DNA from: an uncultured Erythrobacter sp.
Lineage (GTDB): Bacteria; Pseudomonadota; Alphaproteobacteria; Sphingomonadales; Sphingomonadaceae
Assembly (NCBI GenBank): GCA_947501215.1
Contig: CANMUS010000003.1
Location: 434,001 to 498,000 of the forward strand
Length of the DNA: 64,000 nucleotides
Reading direction: 5' to 3'
The stretch's first letter is position 1. Each line of letters starts with the position of its first letter. The notes beneath the pieces were generated by a model. It had not been told where the DNA came from. It saw only the letters and a list, made by a program, of their open reading frames with translations, and searched no databases. A program made the position numbers and the translations under genes. Of the stretch, positions 7,818-17,627 are shown piece after piece.

Positions 7818-8768
7818 TCACGGTTCGTAATCGGGCAGCGGTTGCGAGCTTAGCAGGGCACCTGCGCCCTTTTCGTCGATCTTCTCGGTCACGTCGCGCA
7901 GCGCCTTGCTCGTAGCGCGCAGGTCGCGAAGCGTTGCTTCGGCAGCCGGCAGCGTGCTCTCGGTCAGTTGCTTGGTCGCCGGCCGCGCATCTGCGAGCGT
8001 CTGCTCCAGTGCCTTGGCGGCGCCGCTGGCGGAATTCAGCGTCCCGCGCAGCTGCTCGGCGAGCTGCGAGCCTTCCTGGTTGATCAGCCTGTCGGTCGAC
8101 TGCGTAACCTTCTCGAACGCATCGAGCGCTTCGCTGGATTCGCGCAATGTCACCTGCAGTTCGGACAGTACCCGCTCGATCTGCGGCGTGGCAGCGGCAA
8201 GATCGCCGCTCATGCGCTCGGTATTGCGCAGGATGCCCTGCAGCGAATTCTGGTTCTCGTCCGACAGCAGCAGTGTCAGCCGCTCGGTCAGCGTGGCCAA
8301 ACGCTCGAGCAGCAGCGGCGCGCTGGCGAGTACGGCACCGATCCCGCCCCCGGAGGTCGGCGGGATAATCGGCACGCCTTCGGTGCAGGCGGTGGTCTCG
8401 CAGGAGATCGGCGGAGCGCCGGTGCGCGCCCCATCCAGCGTTATGGTCGACACGCCGGTGAAGCTGCCCTGGATTGTCGCGGTGGTCCCGACCAGGATCG
8501 GCACTTCCTCGCGCACCTTGATACGGACGCGCACGAATTCGGGATCCTTGTCCCACAGCTCGATCTGGTTGACCTGACCCACCGGCACACCCGCGAAATC
8601 GACCGAGCTGCCATTGGCGAGGCCCGCCACCGACTGCTTGAAGAAGATGTCGTATTCGTTCTGGTCCCCGCCGCCGAGTCGCGCGAGCCAGACGATGAAC
8701 AGCGCAAGGGCACCGAGGATCAGCAAGGTAACCGCCCCCACCCAGATATGATTTGCCCGCGTTTCCAT
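7818..8768 (-). CDS. mlaD: MCE-domain substrate-binding protein, MlaD-like
   Basis: 316 residues. One N-terminal membrane helix (about 9-29) is followed by the MCE domain (about 38-115: SVAGLANGSSVDFAGVPVGQV), then a long helical region of about 170 residues and a Pro-rich end (SSQPLPDYEP). MCE proteins form hexameric rings that carry lipids between inner and outer membranes; the long helices probably build a needle or barrel extension as in PqiB/YebT relatives, since E. coli MlaD itself is only about 180 residues. Located ten bases after mlaF in the operon. Confidence 0.9.
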   Translation of the reverse strand: METRANHIWVGAVTLLILGALALFIVWLARLGGGDQNEYDIFFKQSVAGLANGSSVDFAGVPVGQVNQIELWDKDPEFVRVRIKVREEVPILVGTTATIQGSFTGVSTITLDGARTGAPPISCETTACTEGVPIIPPTSGGGIGAVLASAPLLLERLATLTERLTLLLSDENQNSLQGILRNTERMSGDLAAATPQIERVLSELQVTLRESSEALDAFEKVTQSTDRLINQEGSQLAEQLRGTLNSASGAAKALEQTLADARPATKQLTESTLPAAEATLRDLRATSKALRDVTEKIDEKGAGALLSSQPLPDYEP

Positions 8769-8778
8769 CCGTCAGTCT

Positions 8779-9678
8779 CTATGCCTTGTCATCATGCTTA
8801 TTGTCCAACGCTTTGACCGCGTGCGCAGCGATGGGATTGTCCATGTGCTGCCGCAATTCGTCGAGCGCCTGCGCGGTGAGCGCCGCCCGTCCGCGCGGGC
8901 CGTTGAAATATTCCTGAATCCACGGGTGATCGAGCTGCATCAGGTTCGGCACCGTATCGACGGCGATCACCTTCTTGTCGGCCAGCACCGCCACGCGGTC
9001 GCAGATTTCGTGCAACGTATCGAGGTCATGGGTGATCAGGAAGACAGTGAGGCCGAGCGTTTCCTTCAGCTCGCGCGTCAGGCGGTCGAACGCCGCCGCG
9101 CCGATGGGGTCGAGGCCCGCAGTCGGTTCGTCGAGGAACAGGAGCTCGGGGTCGAGCGCGAGGGCACGAGCGAGGCCGGCACGTTTCTTCATCCCGCCCG
9201 ACAGCTCGCTGGGGAACTTGCCTGCGGCCTCTTCGGGCAGGCCGGAAAGCACGGTCTTGAAGCGCGCGATCTCGTCGAGCAGCTCGGATGAGATGTCCGG
9301 GAAGAACTGCTTCAGCGGCACCTGCACGTTCTCGCCAACGGTCAGCGTCGAAAACAGCGCCCCGCCTTGGAACAGCACGCCCCAGCGGTTGCGCACGCCG
9401 ATCTCTGCATCGGGATCGCCTTCGGTCATCGATTTGCCGAAAACCTTCACCTCGCCTTCGGTCGGGGGCTGCAGCCCGATGATGGAGCGCATCAGCACGC
9501 TCTTGCCGGTGCCCGAACCGCCGACCACGCCGAGGATTTCGCCCCGCCGCACCTTGAGGTCGAGACCATCGTGCACGGTCTGTGAGCCGAAGCGATTGAC
9601 CAGCCCCTCCACTACGATTGGGTGCTCGCCGCGATAACGTTCGTGCCGCCCGAGGGTCCTGTCGTCGTCCTGCACCAT
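8779..9678 (-). CDS. mlaF: ABC-transporter ATPase, MlaF-like
   Basis: 299 residues from an ATG that overlaps the mlaE stop as ATGA (a GTG nine bases earlier is possible). It is the cytoplasmic ATPase that powers the lipid transporter. Walker A is GGSGTGKS, the signature LSGGMKKR, Walker B LLFLDEPTAGLDP and the H-loop LITHD. The SELSGGMKKRAGLARALA region is typical of MlaF/Mkl-type ATPases. Compared with E. coli MlaF it has an extra C-terminal helix of about 30 residues. Confidence 0.93.
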   Translation of the reverse strand: MVQDDDRTLGRHERYRGEHPIVVEGLVNRFGSQTVHDGLDLKVRRGEILGVVGGSGTGKSVLMRSIIGLQPPTEGEVKVFGKSMTEGDPDAEIGVRNRWGVLFQGGALFSTLTVGENVQVPLKQFFPDISSELLDEIARFKTVLSGLPEEAAGKFPSELSGGMKKRAGLARALALDPELLFLDEPTAGLDPIGAAAFDRLTRELKETLGLTVFLITHDLDTLHEICDRVAVLADKKVIAVDTVPNLMQLDHPWIQEYFNGPRGRAALTAQALDELRQHMDNPIAAHAVKALDNKHDDKA

Positions 9679-10790
9679 CAGCCCCACCCGATCTCGGTGA
9701 AGAACACCGCGAAGAAGGCGTCGATGACGATGACGGCGAATATCGCGGAGACGACGGCCATCGTGGTGCGCCGTCCGACCTCTTCGGAATTACCCTTGAC
9801 CTGCATGCCGTGATAGCAGCCTGCGAGCGCCACGATCAGGCCGAAGACCGGCGCCTTCACCAGCCCGACCCACAAATCGTAGATCGGTACCACGTCCTGA
9901 ATGCGCGCAAGGAAGGTGTAGAAGGGGATGCCCAGCATGACGTCGCCGATCACCGCGCCGCCGACGATGGCGACCAGCGCGGCGTAGAAGCCGAGCAGCG
10001 GCATCATCAGGATAGCCGCCAGGATGCGGGGAATGACCAGCGCCTCCATCGGGGAGATACCGATGGTGCGCATCGCGTCGATCTCCTCGGTCAGCTTCAT
10101 CGTGCCGAGCTGCGCGGCGAAGGCCGAACCGGAGCGACCGGCAACCATGATCGCGGTCATTAACACGCCCAGTTCGCGCAGGGTGATGCGCCCGACGAGG
10201 TTGATGGTCAGCGTTTCGGCACCGAACTGCGCTAGCTGCACGGCACCCTGCTGAGCGATGACGATGCCGATGAGGAAGCTCATCAGCCCCACAATCGGCA
10301 GCGCGCTGACGCCCACCAGTTCCAGTTGGCGGACCAGTGCAAGCCAGCGGAAGCGGCGCGGATGGCGGATGAGATTGCCGAAAGCCGCGATGAGTGCGCC
10401 GAGGAACCCGAGCACTCCAAACACGCCGTCGCGCGCAGCAAACACCTTGTTGCCGAGAGCATCCGGAACACGCTCCCAGACCGGCAGCCGCGGCGCGGCT
10501 ACCTCTTCCTCACCGCGCGAGCCCTTGAGCGCTTCGATGAGCCGAGTGGCGCGATTGCTCGCCCCGGTGACTTCCGCCTCGTGGTCGCTCGCAATAGTGC
10601 TTGCAACCCAGGCGCCAACCGTATCGATTTCACTTATGTCGGAGAGATCGACCCTCGCAATCGGACCGTCCAGATGGCGCAGTTCCTCGTCGACCGAGCC
10701 GATGGTCGATACCAGATAGGGGCCGGACAGGGCGAGCACCTGCCCCCCGTCGTCCCCCTCGACCAGCTCGTATTCGGCGAAACCACCCAT
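9678..10790 (-). CDS. mlaE: ABC-transporter permease MlaE with N-terminal STAS-like domain
   Basis: 370 residues. The first 100 or so resemble a STAS domain (ARVDLSDISEIDTVGAW), here fused to the permease rather than encoded separately as MlaB. The remainder is the MlaE permease (about 130-370) with five to six membrane helices and the family's GRSGSAFAAQLGTMK and EEIDAMRTIGISP motifs. It forms the inner-membrane core of a phospholipid/lipid transport system that maintains outer-membrane asymmetry. First gene of the operon, transcribed divergently from valS across a region holding a large inverted repeat. Confidence 0.92.
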   Translation of the reverse strand: MGGFAEYELVEGDDGGQVLALSGPYLVSTIGSVDEELRHLDGPIARVDLSDISEIDTVGAWVASTIASDHEAEVTGASNRATRLIEALKGSRGEEEVAAPRLPVWERVPDALGNKVFAARDGVFGVLGFLGALIAAFGNLIRHPRRFRWLALVRQLELVGVSALPIVGLMSFLIGIVIAQQGAVQLAQFGAETLTINLVGRITLRELGVLMTAIMVAGRSGSAFAAQLGTMKLTEEIDAMRTIGISPMEALVIPRILAAILMMPLLGFYAALVAIVGGAVIGDVMLGIPFYTFLARIQDVVPIYDLWVGLVKAPVFGLIVALAGCYHGMQVKGNSEEVGRRTTMAVVSAIFAVIVIDAFFAVFFTEIGWG

Positions 10791-10903
10791 TGCTGCGCCC
10801 TATGCGGGGAATTGCCGTGCGAAACAAGCGGCTATGCCGACGCATCACCTGCGGCGTTGCATCGCAGCATGGGCGCTGGCATGGAATCCTATCTGATTTA
10901 TCG

Positions 10904-10980
10904 GCACCGGCCCGCTCCCCCTCCCGGCCACCCAAAAGGATCATGCCGTGGGTGGCCGGGAGGGGGAGCGGGCCGGTGCC
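10904..10980. repeat. Large near-perfect inverted repeat upstream of valS
   Basis: Arms of 30 bases (10904-10933, starting GGCACCGGCCCGCTCCC) and 31 bases (10950-10980, ending GCGGGCCGGTGCC) are reverse complements apart from one extra base, around a 16-base loop. The arms are almost pure G+C. The structure lies between the divergent starts of mlaE (10790) and valS (11008). As RNA it would be a very stable hairpin in the valS leader ending 27 bases before the start codon. No T-run follows, so it is not a standard terminator, and there is no T-box sequence. Confidence 0.9.
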
Positions 10981-11007
10981 GCCAGTAAGCGCGAGCGAAC
11001 AAAGACA

Positions 11008-13728
11008 ATGACCACCGAGCTACCCAAGACTTTCGACCCGGCCGATATCGAGACGCGCTGGTACGCGCATTGGGAGGAAAATGGCCTGTTCCGGCCCGAG
11101 CGGCCCGACTCCGAACCCTATACGATCGTCAACCCGCCGCCGAACGTCACGGGCAGCCTGCACATCGGCCACGCGCTCGATAATACGCTACAGGACGTGA
11201 TGATCCGCTACGAACGGCTGCGCGGCAAGGATGCGCTGTGGGTGGTCGGCACCGACCATGCGGGTATCGCGACGCAGATGGTGGTGGAACGCCAGCTGGA
11301 GGCGCAACAGGACAAGCGCACGAATTACTCGCGGGAAGATTTCGTCGCGAAGGTGTGGGAATGGAAGGAAGAGAGCGGCGGCACGATCACGCGCCAGCTC
11401 CGTCGCCTCGGCTGCTCGATGGACTGGTCCAGAGAGCAATTCACCATGGACGAGCATTTCTCAAATGCCGTGCTCAAGGTGTTCGTCGATCTCTACAACA
11501 AGGACCTGATCTACCGCGACAAGCGGCTAGTCAACTGGGACCCCAAGCTCAAGACCGCGATCTCGGATCTCGAGGTCGAGACGACCGATGTGAAAGGCCA
11601 TTTCTGGCACTTCAAATATCCGCTCGAGGACGGTGTGACGCTCGACGACGGGCGGGACTACATCGAGGTCGCGACCACGCGCCCCGAGACCATGCTCGCC
11701 GACATGGCCGTGGCAGTGCATCCCGATGATGAGCGGTACCGGAGCGTCGTCGGCAAGCAAGTCGTGCTACCGATCACCGGTCGCCGCGTGCCGATCGTGG
11801 CGGACGAGCATGCCGATCCCGCGCTCGGCAGCGGCGCGGTAAAGATCACGCCGGGTCACGACTTTAACGATTTCGATGTCGGCAAGCGCGCCGGGTTCCA
11901 GCCCGCCGAGATGCTCAACATGCTCGATGCGGAGGCCAACGTCTGCCAGACCGCCGACGGACTGGTGCCGGACGAATTCCTCGGCCTGCACCGCTTCCGC
12001 CGCGAGAAGATCGTCGGCGAAGGCGATGGCGCGCGCGAGTTGGTAGTCAAGCGCCTGAAGGAAAGCGGCCACCTGATCCCGCATATCGCCAAAACCAAGG
12101 ATGGCGAGGAAGTCGAGCTCGACGCCGAACCGCGCACCATCGCAACTCCCTTCGGCGACCGCGGCGGCGTGGTCATCGAGCCCTGGCTGACCGACCAGTG
12201 GTATGTCGATGCCGAAGCGCTCGCGAAGAAGCCGATCGAAGCGGTTAAAAGCGGCGAGATCGAGATCGTCCCGAAGAGCTGGGAAAAGACCTTCTTCAAC
12301 TGGATGGAGAACATCCAGCCGTGGTGTGTATCGCGCCAGCTGTGGTGGGGACACCGGATCCCGGCGTGGTACGATGCGGACGGCAGGGCCTATGTCTCCA
12401 TGACCGAGGCCGAAGCGCAGGCGCAAGCAGGCGACGGCGTCACGCTGACCCGCGACGAGGACGTGCTCGACACGTGGTTCTCCTCCGCCCTATGGCCTTT
12501 CGCCACGCTCGGCTGGCCCGAAAACACCGACCTTGTCGACAAGCACTACCCCAACGACCTGCTCATCTCCGGCTTCGACATCCTGTTCTTTTGGGATGCC
12601 CGCATGATGATGGCGGGGTACTTCAACACCGGGCAGGCTCCGTGGCCCAAGCTCTATCTCCACGGCCTCGTGCGCGCGGCGGACGGGCAGAAGATGTCCA
12701 AGTCCAAGGGTAATGTCGTCGATCCGCTCGGCCTGATCGACCAATACGGGGCCGACGCGCTGCGCTTCTTCATGGCGGCGATGGAAAGCCAGGGCCGCGA
12801 CATCAAGATGGATGAGAAGCGGGTCGAGGGCTATCGCAACTTCGCGACCAAGCTCTGGAACGCGACCCGCTTCTGCCAGTCGAACGGCATCGGCGCGAGC
12901 GCGTCGATCGAGGCTCCCGCGGCCAGCCACGCAGTCAACCGCTGGATCATCGGCGAAGTGGTGGAGACGAAGCAGGCGCTCGATGCCGCATTGGCTGACC
13001 TGCGCTTCGATGCGGCGGCGAACACGATCTACCACTTCGTGTGGGATCGGTTCTGCGACTGGTATATCGAGCTGATCAAAGGCAATTTCGACGAGGAGAC
13101 CAAGGCCGTCGCCGGCTGGGCGCTCGACCAGATCCTCGTCATGCTCCATCCCTTCATGCCCTTCATCACCGAAGAGCTATGGTCCAAGCAGGGCGACCGG
13201 CCCGACTATCCGCTCATCACCGCGAAATGGCCCGATCCGAAGGCGGCGGTCGATCCACAGGCGAAGGCCGAGATCGACTGGCTGATCGCTCTCACCTCCG
13301 CAACCCGCACGGCGAAAAACGAACTCGGCATCGCACCGGGCGCGAAGCTCGAAGCATACTGTGCTGCGCCCAGTGCCCTCGCCCGCTCGGTCGTGGACGC
13401 CAATGCAGCCGCGATCGAACGGCTCGCGCGCCTCACCCCCGTGCAGTTCGCCGAGGCACCCAGCGGTGCGGCGATGCAGATCGCGGCTGGCGACGATGCC
13501 TTCGTAATCCCGCTCGAAGGTGTGATCGACATCGAGGCGGAAAAGGCCCGCCTCACCAAGGCGATGGAGGCCAGCCAGAAGGAACTCGGCAGCCTCAACG
13601 GGCGGCTGTCCAATCCCAATTTCGTCGAGCGCGCCAAGCCCGAAGCGGTCGAAAAGGCCCGCGCCGACGCTGCCTTCCATGCCGCCGAAATCGACCGCCT
13701 GCGCGCCGCTCTCGCACGGCTGGGATAG
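11008..13728 (+). CDS. valS: Valyl-tRNA synthetase
   Basis: 906 residues, class Ia synthetase that charges tRNA-Val and edits mis-activated Thr. The start is the ATG giving [11 protein letters not shown]; in-frame codons upstream lie within the inverted repeat and are not conserved. The HIGH motif is LHIGH at residues 51-55 and KMSKS is at about 562-566 ([11 protein letters not shown]). The CP1 editing domain lies between them ([17 protein letters not shown]), and the C-terminal part ends in the usual coiled coil (about 830-906). Monocistronic-looking, with the next gene 43 bases downstream on the same strand. Confidence 0.98.
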   Translation: MTTELPKTFDPADIETRWYAHWEENGLFRPERPDSEPYTIVNPPPNVTGSLHIGHALDNTLQDVMIRYERLRGKDALWVVGTDHAGIATQMVVERQLEAQQDKRTNYSREDFVAKVWEWKEESGGTITRQLRRLGCSMDWSREQFTMDEHFSNAVLKVFVDLYNKDLIYRDKRLVNWDPKLKTAISDLEVETTDVKGHFWHFKYPLEDGVTLDDGRDYIEVATTRPETMLADMAVAVHPDDERYRSVVGKQVVLPITGRRVPIVADEHADPALGSGAVKITPGHDFNDFDVGKRAGFQPAEMLNMLDAEANVCQTADGLVPDEFLGLHRFRREKIVGEGDGARELVVKRLKESGHLIPHIAKTKDGEEVELDAEPRTIATPFGDRGGVVIEPWLTDQWYVDAEALAKKPIEAVKSGEIEIVPKSWEKTFFNWMENIQPWCVSRQLWWGHRIPAWYDADGRAYVSMTEAEAQAQAGDGVTLTRDEDVLDTWFSSALWPFATLGWPENTDLVDKHYPNDLLISGFDILFFWDARMMMAGYFNTGQAPWPKLYLHGLVRAADGQKMSKSKGNVVDPLGLIDQYGADALRFFMAAMESQGRDIKMDEKRVEGYRNFATKLWNATRFCQSNGIGASASIEAPAASHAVNRWIIGEVVETKQALDAALADLRFDAAANTIYHFVWDRFCDWYIELIKGNFDEETKAVAGWALDQILVMLHPFMPFITEELWSKQGDRPDYPLITAKWPDPKAAVDPQAKAEIDWLIALTSATRTAKNELGIAPGAKLEAYCAAPSALARSVVDANAAAIERLARLTPVQFAEAPSGAAMQIAAGDDAFVIPLEGVIDIEAEKARLTKAMEASQKELGSLNGRLSNPNFVERAKPEAVEKARADAAFHAAEIDRLRAALARLG

Positions 13729-13771
13729 GGACAGTCTTACCAAGCCTCCGGATGCATCTTACCTGTGACGC

Positions 13772-14587
13772 ATGACGTCATGGATCGTACCAGGGGCACT
13801 CCTCCTGATCGCAGGCTTGGCAGCGTTTCGCTGGGTTTGGCGGCGTCAGAGGCGTAAGGCACTTTTGGCGACACCGCTTGGTGCCGAGCAGCGGGAAATC
13901 GTCGAGCGGCTCGTGCCGCTGGTCAAGCGGTTGCCCGAGCCTTTGCGGGCATCGCTGGAAGGCAAGATGAACCTGCTGCTGGACCAGGTGACTTTCAGGG
14001 GAATCAATGGCGTCGAGGTGACCGAGGAAATGCGGCTGTCCATCGCTGCCCAGGCCTGCCTCCTGATCGTCAACAGCCCCGTCTGGTACGATACTTTGAG
14101 GAACATACTCGTCTATCCTGCCGCATTCCTTACCGGGCGCGGCACGCCCGATGACGCAGTCGTGCACGAAACCCACCACGCAACGCTCGGGGAGAGCTGG
14201 GCACATGGGCCGGTGGTCCTGTCGTGGGACGATGCATTATATGGCGGGCTCGATGCGAGCGATGGCCACAATGTCGTGATCCACGAATTCGCACACCAGC
14301 TCGACGGGCTGAGCGGGCACGTCAACGGCATCCCCATCCTGCGCAAGGGGCAGCGCTACGCCAAGTGGGAGCAGGCGATGCTGGAGGCCTATGACGATCA
14401 CGTCGAAAGGCTCGAGAACGGCGAGCGGACATTGATCGACCCCTATGGCGCGACGAACCACCAGGAGTTTTTCGCCGAAGCGATCGTGACGTTCTTCGAG
14501 AAGCCGAAGGCGCTGCGCAGCGAAGAACCTGCGCTCTATGCCCAGCTGACGCAGCTGCTGGCGATCGACCCGGCGCAGTGGCATTGA
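13772..14587 (+). CDS. M90-family (MtfA-like) zinc peptidase
   Basis: 271 residues. One N-terminal membrane segment (about 3-20) is followed by the MtfA domain, with the metal-binding HEFAH motif (VIHEFAHQLDGL) and the downstream EFFAEAIVTFFE helix that supplies the Glu ligand. E. coli MtfA is a soluble aminopeptidase that sequesters the Mlc repressor and so links to the glucose PTS; here the protein has a membrane anchor and no PTS gene is nearby, so the biological role is open. Located 43 bases after valS. Confidence 0.87.
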   Translation: MTSWIVPGALLLIAGLAAFRWVWRRQRRKALLATPLGAEQREIVERLVPLVKRLPEPLRASLEGKMNLLLDQVTFRGINGVEVTEEMRLSIAAQACLLIVNSPVWYDTLRNILVYPAAFLTGRGTPDDAVVHETHHATLGESWAHGPVVLSWDDALYGGLDASDGHNVVIHEFAHQLDGLSGHVNGIPILRKGQRYAKWEQAMLEAYDDHVERLENGERTLIDPYGATNHQEFFAEAIVTFFEKPKALRSEEPALYAQLTQLLAIDPAQWH

Positions 14588-14681
14588 CCGGCTCGCAGCG
14601 TCCGGCTCGCCGATTTCCCTAGGTTGCATTTCGTGCCATAGGACCGCGCGCCATGACCATCGGTAACCGAGACAATTCGCT

Positions 14682-15416
14682 TTGCCTTTAGTTCTTGCCA
14701 CCGACGACACTGGCGGACCCGAGATTTTCGCCTCCGTTCAGGGCGAAGGGCCGAGCGCGGGAATGCCGGTCGCCTTCATGCGCCTGTCGCGCTGCAACCT
14801 CGCCTGCGTGTGGTGCGATACAGCCTACACTTGGCATTTTACCGGTGATGAGCGCCCGCACCGCGACGGGATCGAGTTCGACCGCAAGGCCAATCAGGTC
14901 AGGCTGGACGAGGAGGAGGTCGCCGCGCGCATCACCGAGCTAGGCCAGAAACGCCTCGTCATCACCGGCGGCGAGCCGCTGTTGCAGGCCCCGGCGCTGG
15001 CTAAGCTGCTTCAACTGCTGCCGGACGTTTCGGTCGAGATCGAAACCAACGGCACCACGAAGGCCCCGCCCCCACTCGACATCCGGATCGACCAATTCAA
15101 CGTCAGCCCCAAGCTGGCCCATAGCGGCAATCCGTCAGAGCTGGCGTTGGTCCCCGAACGGCTGGACGCCTATGCCACCGACCCGCGCGCGTGGTTCAAA
15201 TTCGTGATCGCCCAGCCCTCGGACATCGACGAGGTGCTGGCCTTGCGGGACCGATACAGGTTCAAGCCGGATCACGTCTTCCTGATGCCCGAGGGTACCG
15301 ACAGCGAAACACTGCGGACCCGCGAAAAGTGGCTCGCTCCGCTATGCGTCGAGCACGGTTTCCGGATGAGCGACCGGCTCCACATCCACCTGTTCGGCGA
15401 TACCAGGGGGACCTAA
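14682..15416 (+). CDS. queE: 7-carboxy-7-deazaguanine synthase (queuosine pathway)
   Basis: 244 residues starting at a TTG (MPLVLATDDTGGPEIFASVQ); no ATG or GTG fits upstream of the conserved EIFASVQGEGPSAG segment. This radical-SAM enzyme turns carboxy-tetrahydropterin into 7-carboxy-7-deazaguanine, the queuosine precursor. The cluster motif CNLACVWC has the Cx3Cx2C spacing, and TGGEPLLQ is the SAM-binding GGE motif. An insert of about 30 residues (HFTGDERPHRDGIEFDRK) follows the cluster as in other long QueE proteins. No other queuosine gene is in the window. Confidence 0.93.
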   Translation: MPLVLATDDTGGPEIFASVQGEGPSAGMPVAFMRLSRCNLACVWCDTAYTWHFTGDERPHRDGIEFDRKANQVRLDEEEVAARITELGQKRLVITGGEPLLQAPALAKLLQLLPDVSVEIETNGTTKAPPPLDIRIDQFNVSPKLAHSGNPSELALVPERLDAYATDPRAWFKFVIAQPSDIDEVLALRDRYRFKPDHVFLMPEGTDSETLRTREKWLAPLCVEHGFRMSDRLHIHLFGDTRGT

Positions 15417-15500
15417 CTGCGTTTCGCAGCCACATCCGTGGCTGCATCCTCGCTAGACGTGCAGCACGCTGCACCCGCTGCGGGCGGGCGGTCGCCCTTG

Positions 15501-15523
15501 CCTCGCCTTCGGCTCGGTTTTTT
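15501..15523 (+). terminator. Possible rho-independent terminator after queE
   Basis: A short GC-rich hairpin (CCTCGCCTTCGGCTCGG) followed at once by six T residues at 15518-15523, just before the stop of the convergent HerA-like gene. The stem is interrupted by a 2x2 mismatch, so it is weak. A second hairpin (GCAGCCAC-ATCC-GTGGCTGC, 15426-15445) lies just after the queE stop. Confidence 0.4.
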
Positions 15524-17515
15524 CTAACCCTGCGAGCGCCAGCGCTGGACCGTGCGTTCGACGATCTCTTCCTCGCCGCCGGTCTGGTTCCACAGTTCGA
15601 CGAAGCTCGGGTCTTCGGACGCCGGGCGTTTCGATTCCTCGAGATTGTCGAAGCTGACGCGGATCGGGATAGCCACGCCTTCGCCGCAGATGATGCATTC
15701 GCGATTGCGGAGCGCGGGGATTGCATCGAGGAAGCCGCGCGCGCCTTCGGGCATTGCGGCACGGACGAAATCCTGGTCGCGATCGTTGTTGAGGCGCATC
15801 GAGATGATCGTCCCGCACTGCGACAGCACGCCTTCGGCAAGGTCGGACGGTCGCTGCGTGATGAGGCCCAGCGAGATGCCGTATTTGCGGCCCTCTTTGG
15901 CGATCCGGCTGAGGATAGTGCCGACCGAATTGCCGTCGGAGTTCTTCTCGCTCGGGACGTAGCGGTGGGCTTCTTCGCAGACCAGCAGGATCGGCGAGGT
16001 GCGCTCCTCGCGGCCCCAGATGGCGAAGTCGAACACCAGCCGACTCAGCACTGCGACCACGGTCGAGGTGATGTCCGACGGCACGCCCGACACGTCGATG
16101 ATCGAGATCGGCTTGCCGTTGGAGGGCATGCGGAAGATCTTGCAAATGAACTCCGACATCGTGTCGCCGACCAGCATGCCGGAGAACATGAACTGGTAGC
16201 GCGGGTCGCTCTTCAGCTCTTCCAGCTTGTTCTTGATCCGCATGTAGGGCGCTGACGTCGTAGCCTTGTCGAGCTTGCCCATTGCGTCTTGGATGGCGTT
16301 CGAAAGGTCGGACAAGAGGTAGGGAATGGGCGAATCGACGGTGATCTTGCCCATGCTTTCGGCGAGGCGGCTCTTGCTGCGCGCCTTGAGCAGGCATTTG
16401 GCGAGAATGTCCTCGTCCACCTGCCGGTCGTTGCCCTGCGAGGTGAGCAGCACCTCGCAATGCTCCTCGAAGTTCATGATCCAGTAGGGCATCTGGAGGT
16501 TTGAGACATCGAGGATCACGCCGGTGTTGCGGAACGCGGCCGAGTATTCGCCATGCGGGTCGACCATCACGATATGGCCCTCGGGCGCCGCTTCGCAGAT
16601 GCGGTGCAGGATTAGTGCAGCGCTGGTCGATTTACCCGTACCGGTGGAGCCGAGCAGGGCGAAGTGCTTGCCGAGCATGGCATCGATGTAAATGCCGGCG
16701 CGAATATCCTTGGTCGGATAAACCTTACCGATGGTAACCGCGGTACGACCGTCGCTGGCGTAGACCTGCTTCAAGTCGGCTGTACTGGCGGGATAGACCA
16801 GTGCGCCGGGCACCGGGTAACGGGTGACACCGCGGCGGAAGCCGTGCAGGCGACCGGTGAGCTTTTCTTCGATGCCTTCCCCAAGGAAATCGATATTCGC
16901 GAGGATGCTGCCGGCCTTGCGATCCTGCCGCTGGTTGCGGACGCTGGCGAGCAGCCAGCTGCTGCCGACGCGGATCTTGATCTGGCTGCCGACCTGTCCG
17001 GCCATGGCGATCGCGGGATCGGCATCATCCGCGCATTCGGACAGGCGCTGAAGGTCGACGGCGATCATTGAGCCGGAACCGGCGATTTCGAGGACAACAC
17101 CGATGGGGTCCATCGTGTTGTTGGCGCTCTGCACGTCCGGATCGGGCGCTTGCTCGCCCTCCGCTTCGGGTTCCGGCGCCTTGCGAGCTTCCGCCTCGGC
17201 GCGAAGCTGCGACGGGGGACGGGGAATGGGTGGCGGTGCTACGGTCTGCTTGTCCACGATCGGCGCCTCGACGGGCACCGGCTGTTGCACTTCCTGTGCT
17301 ACCATCAAGGGCCGCTCGTCGGCGACCGGCTGTTGCTCGACTGGCTGCGGATTATGGACATAGCCCGAGCGCGAGAGCGAAGAGGCTGCGCCGCTGTCCT
17401 GCTCGCTTCGACGTATCCGGTCGCGCAGGGAGGAACCACGCGGCTGCGGCGGCTGGGCTCCTTCTTCCTTGGCAGGATCGAAAGTGCGGTGGTTCGGATT
17501 GCCCATGTCGGTCAT
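15524..17515 (-). CDS. HerA-like ATPase (DUF87/FtsK-type DNA translocase family)
   Basis: 663 residues from the ATG giving MTDMGNPNH; a TTG 18 bases earlier would add six residues. The N-terminal 170 residues are low-complexity, Pro/Gln/Glu-rich. A HAS-barrel-like segment (about 180-260) precedes the RecA-like ATPase: Walker A GSTGTGKST, Walker B ILLVCEEAHRYVP, and the EGRKYGISLGLITQRPSDL segment typical of HerA. HerA rings pump DNA and usually work with the nuclease NurA in end resection or phage defence; no nurA-like gene is adjacent, and the gene stands alone between queE and the TIGR02186 gene. Function as a repair helicase is therefore only probable. Confidence 0.85.
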   Translation of the reverse strand: MTDMGNPNHRTFDPAKEEGAQPPQPRGSSLRDRIRRSEQDSGAASSLSRSGYVHNPQPVEQQPVADERPLMVAQEVQQPVPVEAPIVDKQTVAPPPIPRPPSQLRAEAEARKAPEPEAEGEQAPDPDVQSANNTMDPIGVVLEIAGSGSMIAVDLQRLSECADDADPAIAMAGQVGSQIKIRVGSSWLLASVRNQRQDRKAGSILANIDFLGEGIEEKLTGRLHGFRRGVTRYPVPGALVYPASTADLKQVYASDGRTAVTIGKVYPTKDIRAGIYIDAMLGKHFALLGSTGTGKSTSAALILHRICEAAPEGHIVMVDPHGEYSAAFRNTGVILDVSNLQMPYWIMNFEEHCEVLLTSQGNDRQVDEDILAKCLLKARSKSRLAESMGKITVDSPIPYLLSDLSNAIQDAMGKLDKATTSAPYMRIKNKLEELKSDPRYQFMFSGMLVGDTMSEFICKIFRMPSNGKPISIIDVSGVPSDITSTVVAVLSRLVFDFAIWGREERTSPILLVCEEAHRYVPSEKNSDGNSVGTILSRIAKEGRKYGISLGLITQRPSDLAEGVLSQCGTIISMRLNNDRDQDFVRAAMPEGARGFLDAIPALRNRECIICGEGVAIPIRVSFDNLEESKRPASEDPSFVELWNQTGGEEEIVERTVQRWRSQG

Positions 17516-17627
17516 CGGTCGGTTCGGCCCCAAGTTTCGCGCCCATCGCGCAGGGCCACAGCCTATGGCGGGGGACGGTTAAAATCGGGTCAACGCTATT
17601 GGGTCGATAGGGCCTGGCATCAGGACG

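Noticed and set aside
10904-11007. T-box or amino-acid attenuator upstream of valS
   Set aside because: No T-box sequence, no leader peptide rich in Val and no T-run; only the large hairpin is present.
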